NCBI GenBank assembly: GCA_045540695.1 | Contig: JAZQHR010000028.1 | Span: 1-15,667 of the forward strand | DNA length: 15,667 nt | Source of the DNA: JAZQHR01 sp045540695 | GTDB lineage: Bacteria; Bacillota; Clostridia; UMGS1810 | Direction: 5' to 3' | In this document: piece by piece, positions 6,119-12,485 of the stretch | Layout of the letters: each line of letters starts with the position of its first letter | Position numbering within the stretch: position 1 is the stretch's first letter | Translations under genes and position numbers: made by a program | Notes under the pieces: generated by a model | What the model was told of the DNA's origin: nothing | Database searches by the model: none | What the model saw: only the letters and a program-made list of their open reading frames with translations

Positions 6119-7555
6119 TTATGCATTGTCTATAATCTTGATAAGAATTTCTCTTAATACCTGCGGATTACAGTTACCCTTAAGCTCCTTCATACATTTG
6201 CCAAACAGAGCCATAAGAGCTTTTTCCTTACCACTCTTATAGTCGGCAACTGATTTAGGATCAGCTTCAACAACCGCTTTTGCTATAGCTTCGATATTAC
6301 CTGTATCGTTAGACACGATAAGACCATTCTTTTCCGCATATTCAAGAGGGTTGATATCTCCTTCAAACATAGCTGAAAGTATTCTCTTTGCATTACCTCT
6401 TGTAACCTTATCATCAGATACAAGCTTAATAAGCTCACCAAGAGATGCACCGCTTATAGAAAGCGAATCTGCAGTCTGCTGTTTTTTATTAAGGATAGTC
6501 ATACAATCAGTGATAAGCCAGTTTGCAACCTCTTTTGCGGACTTACACACTTCATAAGCCTCTTCAAATACATCACAGAAAGCTCTGCTCTGTGTAATCT
6601 GTTCAGCATCGTATTCAGTAAGTTCTAATTCTGAAATATATCTTGCTTTCTTTACTTCAGGAAGCTCAGGAAGAGAGGCTTTGATATTACCATACCACTC
6701 ATCATCTATAACAACAGGCATAATGTTAGGGTCTGGAAAATATCTGTAGTCGCCTGCAGTTTCCTTATTTCTCATAGCATAGCTCTTACCCTTTACATCG
6801 TCCCAACGTCTTGTTTCCTGAACAAGCTCTTCTGTGCCGTTTTTAATAGCATCGATATGTCTTGTAGTTTCATACTCAATAGCACGTGCAATGGCAGAAA
6901 GTGAGTTCATATTTTTCATTTCTGTTCTTACGCCAAGCTTATCCGAGCCTTCAGGACGAACAGAAAGGTTTACGTCACAACGCATTGACCCCTGCTCCCA
7001 ACGGCAATCAGAAACCTTTGCAAATCTAAGAAGCTCTCTTAATCTTTCAAGATATGCAAGCACTTCTTCAGCACTTGATAAATCAGGCTGACTTACGATT
7101 TCGATTAGCGGAACGCTTGTTCTGTTGTAGTCTACAAGTGATGTATCTGTCCAGTCGTCATGCACAAGCTTACCTGCGTCCTCCTCCATGTGAATCTGTT
7201 TAATTCTAACACTCTTCTTACCCTTAGATGTTTCAATCTCTATAGCACCATTTACACATATAGGTGCAAACCACTGTGTAGTCTGGTACGAGCATGGAAG
7301 GTCTGGGTAATAATAGCTCTTTTTATCAAATGTAGTAGTGCGGTTGATATCACAGTTTAGCATCATACCGGCTGTCATACCAAGGTCAACTACGTGTTTG
7401 TTTACTATTGGGAGCATACCTGGCATACCGCAGCATGCTGGGCAAACGTGGTCATTTGGTTCTGCGCCAAATTTAGCACTGCATGAGCAAAAAATCTTTG
7501 ATTCGGTAGCAAGCTCTACGTGAACCTCAAGACCGATGACTGTTTCAAATTTCAT
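6119..7555 (-). CDS. gatB: Aspartyl/glutamyl-tRNA amidotransferase subunit B
   Basis: GatB phosphorylates the mischarged Asp-tRNA(Asn) or Glu-tRNA(Gln) and then amidates it with ammonia. The 478-residue length is normal. The N-terminus IGLEVHVEL gives the catalytic-site residues Glu10 and His12. A zinc knuckle is formed by Cys23, Cys25, Cys38 and Cys41. The EEDAGKL segment (Glu124, Glu125) and DYRYFPDP are intact. The C-terminal helical and YqeY-like tRNA-binding region is complete. The otherwise common VSEPD and MEEGS stretches read VSQPD and WEQGS, but these sites vary in clostridial relatives. Only one base separates it from the gatA stop, and its GGGGAGGG site lies inside gatA. It is expected to take ammonia from GatA, which here looks inactive. 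Confidence 0.97.
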   Translation of the reverse strand: MKFETVIGLEVHVELATESKIFCSCSAKFGAEPNDHVCPACCGMPGMLPIVNKHVVDLGMTAGMMLNCDINRTTTFDKKSYYYPDLPCSYQTTQWFAPICVNGAIEIETSKGKKSVRIKQIHMEEDAGKLVHDDWTDTSLVDYNRTSVPLIEIVSQPDLSSAEEVLAYLERLRELLRFAKVSDCRWEQGSMRCDVNLSVRPEGSDKLGVRTEMKNMNSLSAIARAIEYETTRHIDAIKNGTEELVQETRRWDDVKGKSYAMRNKETAGDYRYFPDPNIMPVVIDDEWYGNIKASLPELPEVKKARYISELELTEYDAEQITQSRAFCDVFEEAYEVCKSAKEVANWLITDCMTILNKKQQTADSLSISGASLGELIKLVSDDKVTRGNAKRILSAMFEGDINPLEYAEKNGLIVSNDTGNIEAIAKAVVEADPKSVADYKSGKEKALMALFGKCMKELKGNCNPQVLREILIKIIDNA

Positions 7556-7556
7556 A

Positions 7557-8750
7557 TTATTTGCCCTCCCCTTCTATTTTTTTAGCCAGATCTAAAAGAC
7601 TGTTTTCTGAAAATGCCTTACCAACTAGCTGAACACCATTTACAACCATTACAGGAAGTCCTGTAATAGCAGCGGGTGCAGTGTATAGACTTTCGTCATA
7701 CGAAATGTATTTGTTTTCACTAGCTTCTTTCTCTGTATAGCTTCTCTTTGAGCATGCAGGAAGAAGTAGTGCATCGTATTCGGAAAGAAGGTTATTCATA
7801 TACTCTACAAGCACTCTTCTCATACGAAGCGATTTATCATACACCTTAATATAGTTATCATCAGAAAGAGTTTCAGATCCAAACAAAATAGTAGATTTTG
7901 TAAGGTAACCGAATGCTTCTGTTCTGCTGTTTGTGTATAGCTCGTCGATGTTTGTATAGTTCTTTGAGCGATAGCCGTACTTAACACCTTCGTATCTTGA
8001 AACGTTATTACAAAGCTCTGCACTCATAAGAACATTCCATGCAGGTTTTGCGTTTAGAAGCTCTGCAGCCTCTATTTCAACAACTTCAACATCTGCATTA
8101 TTTTTAAATGCATCTATAATAGATTTTGTATCATCATCTGCTGTATTGTAAAGTGATTTAACAAGTGCTATTTTCTTTATTTCGCTTCTGTCGGCAGTAC
8201 ATTTTAAAAGTGCACATTTATCTTCAGGAAGGCTTGTGCCGTCCTTATCGTCATGTCCTGAAATGGTGCATAGTACCTTACGACATTCTTCAGCATTGTT
8301 TGAAAGCACACTTACCGTTTCGCCAGAACACACTGCAGGTATAGTACCAAATCTTGATACTGTGCCGTAAGTTGGTTTTACAAATACTAAATTTTCAAGT
8401 GCTGCGGCTCTTGTGTATGTGCCATTCACCTCTAAAACAACGGCTGCTTCTGCTTCGCCTGATTTTACTATCTCGGCTGCGGCATTTTTAAGCTTACCAT
8501 CTTCACTGCACGCACCAAAGAATGATGTTTCGCCAAGAAGTCCTAGTCCAAACTCGCCTGTATTTGCCTTTGCATAAGGATTGTAACCTGCTTCTTTAAG
8601 CTTTGTAACAACCTCTGCTTGAAATAAGCTCTTATAACCATCCAGCATTTTCGAGCCTGCCGATGTAGGAAGGTGCGTAGTTAGTATCATATCGTCTAAA
8701 ACGATTTTTTTACCAGAAGTATCATCTGATTTACTGATGTATAAATTCAT
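7557..8750 (-). CDS. Degenerate GatA (amidase-family subunit A), catalytic triad lost
   Basis: This sits exactly where gatA belongs, between gatC and gatB. It keeps GatA landmarks: AEVVTKLKEAGY, KANTGEFGLG, VKPTYGTVSRFG, TISGHDDKDGTS, SRYEGVKYGYRS and the C-terminal GLPVMVVNG. Residue 1 here is the ATG at 8750; a GTG at 8756 is an alternative start. It has only 397 residues against about 485. The roughly 50-residue N-terminal helix region is missing. The catalytic Lys of the usual AIKDN is Asp19 (VLDDM). The PGGSSGGS loop with the cis-Ser is absent after residue 89. The GSDTGGSIRQ nucleophile segment reads EVNGTYTRAA, so the Ser aligns with Thr113. The frame is open and codon use resembles its neighbours, so it seems maintained. 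I infer a non-glutaminase structural subunit. Confidence 0.9.
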   Translation of the reverse strand: MNLYISKSDDTSGKKIVLDDMILTTHLPTSAGSKMLDGYKSLFQAEVVTKLKEAGYNPYAKANTGEFGLGLLGETSFFGACSEDGKLKNAAAEIVKSGEAEAAVVLEVNGTYTRAAALENLVFVKPTYGTVSRFGTIPAVCSGETVSVLSNNAEECRKVLCTISGHDDKDGTSLPEDKCALLKCTADRSEIKKIALVKSLYNTADDDTKSIIDAFKNNADVEVVEIEAAELLNAKPAWNVLMSAELCNNVSRYEGVKYGYRSKNYTNIDELYTNSRTEAFGYLTKSTILFGSETLSDDNYIKVYDKSLRMRRVLVEYMNNLLSEYDALLLPACSKRSYTEKEASENKYISYDESLYTAPAAITGLPVMVVNGVQLVGKAFSENSLLDLAKKIEGEGK

Positions 8751-8768
8751 TTTCACTCATCCTCCCTA

Positions 8769-9050
8769 TTATTCTACCAAACGTGGTACCTGCCAGTAGC
8801 CGTCCATAGACTCAGGCGCATCTGCCTGAAGCTGGTCGCGGGTAAAGACTTTTTTCTCTACGTCTTCTCTTATGACATTTGTCATAGGCATTACGTGTAC
8901 CATTCTCTCGGTATTTTCTGTATTTACTTCGTTTAATTTTTCAAAATCGCTTTCAGCCTTATCGAAAAATGACATAAGATCTGCTCTTTCGTCATCGGTA
9001 AGCAAAAGCTGATTTAACTTTTCAAGTCTTATTAAAGTAGTTAAGTCCAT
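8769..9050 (-). CDS. gatC: Aspartyl/glutamyl-tRNA amidotransferase subunit C
   Basis: GatC is the small clamp that wraps between GatA and GatB and stabilises the transamidosome. The 93-residue length is normal. The N-terminal helix LIRLEKLNQLLLTDDE and the C-terminal extended tail (NVIREDVEKK, QADAPESMDGYWQVPRLVE) match the family pattern ending in a conserved D-G-Y/F-x-V-P motif. It starts 18 bases after the aspS stop behind a GGGGG-rich site, and its stop is 18 bases before the gatA ATG, so it is cotranscribed with both. Confidence 0.95.
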   Translation of the reverse strand: MDLTTLIRLEKLNQLLLTDDERADLMSFFDKAESDFEKLNEVNTENTERMVHVMPMTNVIREDVEKKVFTRDQLQADAPESMDGYWQVPRLVE

Positions 9051-9068
9051 TGTGGCTTCCCCCTTTTA

Positions 9069-10799
9069 TTATTCTCTGATGCTGATATTTGCCTCACGAA
9101 GCTGCTGCTCGCTTACTTCGCTTGGTGCACCCATCATAAGGTCCTGAGCATTTCCGTTTAGAGGGAATGCGATAACATCTCTAATAGTATCTTCTTCAGC
9201 GATAAGCATAACCATTCTGTCAACGCCCGGTGCCATACCTGCGTGCGGAGGAGCACCAAATGAGAATGCTGTGTAAAGAGCACCGAATTTTGCTTTAAGG
9301 TCTTCTTCGCCATAGCCTGCAATCTCAAACGCTTTTCTCATAACGTGAGGGTTATGGTTTCTAACCGCACCTGATGAAAGTTCAACGCCGTTACATACGA
9401 TATCATACTGATATGCAAATATTTCAAGCGGATCTTTGTTTTCAAGTGCTTCAAGTCCACCCTGCGGCATAGAGAATGGGTTATGTGTAAAGTCAATTTT
9501 ATTTGTTTCAGGATTTAGCTCGTACATAGGGAAATCTACTATAAAGCAGAATTCATAAGAGTCTTTTCTGATGATATCAAGTGTTTCACCAAGCCATGTT
9601 CTTATCTCACCTGCAAGACGGTTTACAACGCTTATAGCATCGCAGATGAAGAATAGTGTTTCGCCTTCCTTGATAGATACCATTTCGGTAAGTGTAGCTT
9701 TCTGCTCATCAGATAGGAATTTAGCGATAGGACCTTTGTACTCTCCTTCTGTTAGAGTAAGGTAGCCAAGACCTTTCATACCGATGCTTGTAGCAAATTT
9801 AAGTGAATCTTCGAAGAATTTTTTAGATTTTCCCGAACAATCTGCAACTATACCGCGAACAGGTTTACCCTTAAATAGAGGGAACTCAACGCCAGAGAAG
9901 AACTCTGTAAGGTCGTGGATGATTAGTGGGTTTCTAAGGTCAGGCTTATCCGAGCCGTATTTAGCCATAGCATCAGCATAAGTAATACGTGTAAATGGTG
10001 GCTCTGACACCTTTTTATCTGTGAACTCTTTGAATGTATTGAATACTACCTTTTCAGCAACCTCAAATACATCCTCTTGAGTAGCAAATGCCATTTCAAA
10101 GTCAAGCTGATAGAATTCACCAGGTGATCTGTCCTGACGAGCATCTTCATCTCTAAAGCATGGTGCAATCTGGAAATATTTATCAAAGCCTGATGTCATA
10201 AGTAGCTGTTTAAACTGCTGTGGTGCCTGTGGAAGTGCATAAAATTTACCTTTATGCTTTCTGCTTGGCACAAGATAGTCACGTGCACCTTCAGGTGATG
10301 AAGCAGTAAGAATAGGAGTTTGAATTTCCATAAATCCAAGCTCTTCCATCTGTTTTCTTAGGTAACTTATAATCTTTGAACGTAGAACTATGTTCTGGTG
10401 AATTTTAGGATTTCTAAGGTCAAGATAACGATATTTAAGTCTTACATCCTCTCTTGTAGCAAGTGAGTTTGCAATTTCAAACGGAACAGTGTTTTCACAT
10501 GGGCCAAGCACTTCCAGTTTATTCGCCTTTACCTCGATAGTACCTGTTTCAAGCTTTGAGTTAACAGTTTCCTCATCTCTTTTAGAAACTATGCCGTCTA
10601 TCTTTATAACAGTTTCCTTTGCAATACCTTTTAACATAGCATCATCCGATACTACTACCTGTGTGATACCATAATGGTCACGAAGGTCAACGAAAAGTAC
10701 ACCGCCATGGTCACGGATAGTATCTATCCAACCCGAAAGCACGACTTCCTTTCCAATATCACTTTCTCTAAGTTCATTACAAGTGTGTGTTCTAAGCAT
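9069..10799 (-). CDS. aspS: Aspartyl-tRNA synthetase, bacterial type, probably non-discriminating
   Basis: The enzyme charges tRNA with aspartate. The 576-residue protein has the N-terminal OB-fold anticodon domain (about 1-105), class II motif 1 near 155-163, motif 2 at 213-235 (FRDEDARQDRSPGE), and motif 3 near 521-545 (GVDRMVML). The bacterial GAD insertion lies between motifs 2 and 3. His31 in RDHGG matches the residue described for non-discriminating AspRS of Pseudomonas aeruginosa, where discriminating enzymes have Leu. The second described site (Gly82 there) appears to be Glu here. Together with gatCAB downstream, this suggests it also makes Asp-tRNA(Asn). The start has a GGAGGT site and the gene is controlled by a T-box leader. 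Confidence 0.97.
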   Translation of the reverse strand: MLRTHTCNELRESDIGKEVVLSGWIDTIRDHGGVLFVDLRDHYGITQVVVSDDAMLKGIAKETVIKIDGIVSKRDEETVNSKLETGTIEVKANKLEVLGPCENTVPFEIANSLATREDVRLKYRYLDLRNPKIHQNIVLRSKIISYLRKQMEELGFMEIQTPILTASSPEGARDYLVPSRKHKGKFYALPQAPQQFKQLLMTSGFDKYFQIAPCFRDEDARQDRSPGEFYQLDFEMAFATQEDVFEVAEKVVFNTFKEFTDKKVSEPPFTRITYADAMAKYGSDKPDLRNPLIIHDLTEFFSGVEFPLFKGKPVRGIVADCSGKSKKFFEDSLKFATSIGMKGLGYLTLTEGEYKGPIAKFLSDEQKATLTEMVSIKEGETLFFICDAISVVNRLAGEIRTWLGETLDIIRKDSYEFCFIVDFPMYELNPETNKIDFTHNPFSMPQGGLEALENKDPLEIFAYQYDIVCNGVELSSGAVRNHNPHVMRKAFEIAGYGEEDLKAKFGALYTAFSFGAPPHAGMAPGVDRMVMLIAEEDTIRDVIAFPLNGNAQDLMMGAPSEVSEQQLREANISIRE

Positions 10800-10843
10800 T
10801 TATCTTACCTCCAAGTTTTATTATACAAAATCAATTTAAAAAC

Positions 10844-10885
10844 AAAAAGAGCTATCTTTTATCCCCTATGGGACGAAAGATAGCT
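10844..10885 (-). terminator. Conditional terminator of the T-box leader
   Basis: On the minus strand, AGCTATCTTT and AAAGATAGCT pair around a loop containing a CGTCCC/GGGGAT inner stem, followed by CTTTTTG. It overlaps the 3' side of the antiterminator, as expected for a T-box. Confidence 0.9.
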
Positions 10886-11090
10886 TCCGCGGTACCACCC
10901 AAATTGATTGGAAAACCAATCCTCTTTTATACATTAACGCAGTATCACGTGCGGTTCTAATAACAAAAATGCTTTCTTCCGCAAGCTCCGGAGCGTTTTT
11001 CTAATGAGGTTTGCTGCCGCACTCTCACCTTAAGCGACTCTCTCATAGCAAATATCTCAAAATACTCTTTCCATCATAGCCTTTAAATAT
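10844..11090 (-). promoter_or_regulatory. T-box leader of the aspS-gatCAB-pyrR operon, likely tRNA(Asn) specific
   Basis: The minus strand contains the T-box core GGGTGGTACCGCGG (10887-10900), matching the AGGGUGGNACCGCG consensus, followed by a terminator. Upstream is a Stem I region with AGAGTA on the 5' side, a distal arm with TTTGCT pairing to AGCAAA, and the GGTGAGAGT motif. On the 3' side of the specifier loop, GAA (11001-10999) is followed by A and then AAC (10997-10995). AAC codes for Asn and is in the expected place. The variable base of the TGGN bulge is T, which can pair with a G or A discriminator. Uncharged tRNA(Asn) would stabilise the antiterminator and turn the operon on. Confidence 0.9.
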
Positions 11091-11096
11091 ATTATT

Positions 11097-11124
11097 ATTT
11101 TATCATATTTTTGTGAAAAGTCAA
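11097..11124 (-). promoter_or_regulatory. Promoter of the aspS operon
   Basis: TTGACT (11119-11124) and TAAAAT (11097-11102) are separated by 16 bases on the minus strand. The expected start near 11090 agrees with the 5' end of the T-box leader. Confidence 0.7.
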
Positions 11125-11145
11125 GTATTTTATACTTTAAAACTA

Positions 11146-11174
11146 TAAAAAAGCGAGGAATAAATCCCTCGCTT
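11146..11174 (-). terminator. Terminator of the NlpC/P60 gene
   Basis: AAGCGAGG and CCTCGCTT (11151-11158 and 11167-11174) form the stem; six Ts follow on the minus strand. It starts 9 bases after the stop codon and lies just upstream of the aspS promoter. Confidence 0.9.
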
Positions 11175-11182
11175 AAATACAT

Positions 11183-11848
11183 TTAGAATATTCTTCTTGA
11201 ACAAACATAAGTGTCTGCGTAATAGCCATAAGACATTGGTGTAATCTCAACGCCTTTTCCAGGTCTTGGTGAGTGGATAAAGCATCCGTCACCTACGTAT
11301 ATACCTACGTGAGAAATACCACCGCCTGAGCCATTAGTAGCAAAAAATACTAAATCTCCCTGTCTTAGCTCTGATCTTGAAACCGCGTAACCATTACTAG
11401 TCTGGCTTGCTGCAGTTCTGTATAAGCTAACTCCATACTGAGAGTATATGTATTTTACAAAACCCGAACAATCAAATCCTGATGGTGACATACCACCATA
11501 TACATACGGTGTGCCGATATATTTCTTGGCAGTTTCAACAACCATCTGACCTTTGCTTCTGTTACCTCTTGAAACTGAATTACCACGAACACTTACATAA
11601 TCGTCACATACAAAAGCTGCCATGCCTTTGTAATCAATTTTATAAAAACCATTATCAGTGCCAATAATTTTTACAGTCTGTCCGCCATATACCTGGCCTA
11701 AAATACTGCTGTTTGTAGTACCCATTGATCTAACATTTAAAACTTCTGTAGTTACAACACCTTCATAAGAATTCTGTGCGTAACCAACTGTGCTCAATGC
11801 TATAATAAAGATTAGCAAACACAAAGATGTAAGCATGATTTTTTTCAT
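11183..11848 (-). CDS. Secreted SH3b-NlpC/P60 peptidoglycan endopeptidase
   Basis: A cysteine peptidase of this type cuts the peptide stem of peptidoglycan, usually between D-Glu and the diamino acid. I place the start at ATG 11848 because GGAGG precedes it; the upstream in-frame ATG at 11872 has no such site. The 221-residue product has a signal peptide (MKKIMLTSLCLL, cleavage near Ala24), one bacterial SH3 domain (about 29-88, with VLNVRSMGTTNSSILGQV), a short linker, and an NlpC/P60 domain (about 100-221). The catalytic residues are Cys127 in FDCSGF, His180 in SHVGIYVG and His192 in FIHSP. It is a single-gene unit with its own promoter and terminator. It may be regulated through the two dyads around the promoter. 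Confidence 0.94.
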   Translation of the reverse strand: MKKIMLTSLCLLIFIIALSTVGYAQNSYEGVVTTEVLNVRSMGTTNSSILGQVYGGQTVKIIGTDNGFYKIDYKGMAAFVCDDYVSVRGNSVSRGNRSKGQMVVETAKKYIGTPYVYGGMSPSGFDCSGFVKYIYSQYGVSLYRTAASQTSNGYAVSRSELRQGDLVFFATNGSGGGISHVGIYVGDGCFIHSPRPGKGVEITPMSYGYYADTYVCSRRIF

Positions 11849-11884
11849 TAGTAATTTCCTCCATAATCTCATCGAATATAGTTC

Positions 11885-11899
11885 TTAACTAACTGTTAG
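11885..11899. promoter_or_regulatory. Dyad TTAAC-N5-GTTAG over the NlpC transcription start, possible operator
   Basis: The 15-base dyad sits just downstream of the -10 box and covers the expected +1. It shares its frame with a second dyad at 11939-11953, centres 54 bp apart. The regulator is unknown. Confidence 0.4.
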
Positions 11900-11903
11900 A
11901 TAT

Positions 11904-11932
11904 ATAATACCACAAAAGAATGGATTTGTCAA
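11904..11932 (-). promoter_or_regulatory. Strong sigma-A promoter of the NlpC/P60 gene
   Basis: TTGACA (11927-11932) and TATTAT (11904-11909) have a 17-base spacer on the minus strand, a near-consensus housekeeping promoter 56 bases before the start codon. Confidence 0.9.
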
Positions 11933-11938
11933 ACTTTT

Positions 11939-11953
11939 TTAACAATTCGTTAA
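11939..11953. promoter_or_regulatory. Dyad TTAAC-N5-GTTAA upstream of the NlpC -35 box, possible operator
   Basis: A perfect 5-base inverted repeat with a 5-base spacer starts 7 bases upstream of the -35 hexamer (11927-11932) on the minus strand. It pairs in design with the dyad at 11885-11899. No separate terminator for the gene at 11998 is evident here apart from a weak AT-only hairpin near 11959-11979. Confidence 0.4.
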
Positions 11954-11997
11954 CAAAATATATGATTTCTATATATTATTACCAATAAAAGAAGTAT

Positions 11998-12462
11998 TTA
12001 TTTGCGTTTAAGTCCACAGTATACTATAAAATACGCAGCTACTATACCCACTGCTCTTACCACAAATGAAAGCCCGTAAAACACCTCTGCAAATCCTGCA
12101 TACGATACATTTCCAAATATCTGCATCATACCAAAACCTGACATATCGCTTGTGCCAGCAAGCATTAGTGCTCCCCTGTTCATAAGCGATGAAGCATAAA
12201 AGCAAAGCACAAGCACAATTAGTGCAACTACAACTGAAATTGTTGTAAATATTATCTTTTTATAATCGCGTTTTTTCTTGGATTCTTTTTCCTCTTCCTC
12301 GCTAACTTCAATTACAGAAGGCACTTGCGGAGTACAAATAATTTCACTCTTTTTTTCTTCTGCCTCTTCGCTTATGTTGTTCACATTTGAATTATCATAT
12401 CCGCAGTTTATACACTTGTCTATCCCTTCTATAAGTTCAGCACCGCATCTTTCACATTTCAT
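11998..12462 (-). CDS. Zinc-ribbon membrane protein, 154 aa, unknown function
   Basis: The first 21 residues hold a zinc ribbon with Cys3, Cys6, Cys17 and Cys20 (CERC ... CINC). A long acidic, low-complexity linker (about 30-62) follows, then a basic KKKRDYKK stop-transfer-like patch, a clear membrane helix (about 70-92), and a second hydrophobic stretch (about 130-150). It ends in a short basic tail. The ribbon probably faces the cytoplasm. It begins 23 bases after the dnaJ stop behind an AAAGGGG site, so it is likely cotranscribed with dnaJ, where other Firmicutes often have prmA. I do not recognise the specific family; zinc-ribbon plus membrane proteins of this layout are common but uncharacterised. 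Confidence 0.8.
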   Translation of the reverse strand: MKCERCGAELIEGIDKCINCGYDNSNVNNISEEAEEKKSEIICTPQVPSVIEVSEEEEKESKKKRDYKKIIFTTISVVVALIVLVLCFYASSLMNRGALMLAGTSDMSGFGMMQIFGNVSYAGFAEVFYGLSFVVRAVGIVAAYFIVYCGLKRK

Positions 12463-12485
12463 ATTTATTTAGCCCCTTTCGGACA

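Noticed and set aside
6119..7555. Inactive GatB because of VSQPD and WEQGS
   Set aside because: These sites vary among GatB proteins as I remember them, while Glu10, His12, the EEDAGKL segment and the zinc cysteines are intact. This does not show inactivation.
7557..8756. Frameshift or sequencing error as the cause of the odd GatA
   Set aside because: The frame is continuous. The missing GGSSGGS loop has no spare DNA to encode it in any frame, only 18 bases lie between gatC and the start, and Lys and Ser are substituted in aligned positions rather than lost with a shift.
10995..11001. Overlapping two-codon (GAAC) specifier as in the C. acetobutylicum T-box
   Set aside because: The sequence is GAAAAAC. 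GAA and AAC are separated by one base and do not overlap by a one-base shift, so I call only AAC.
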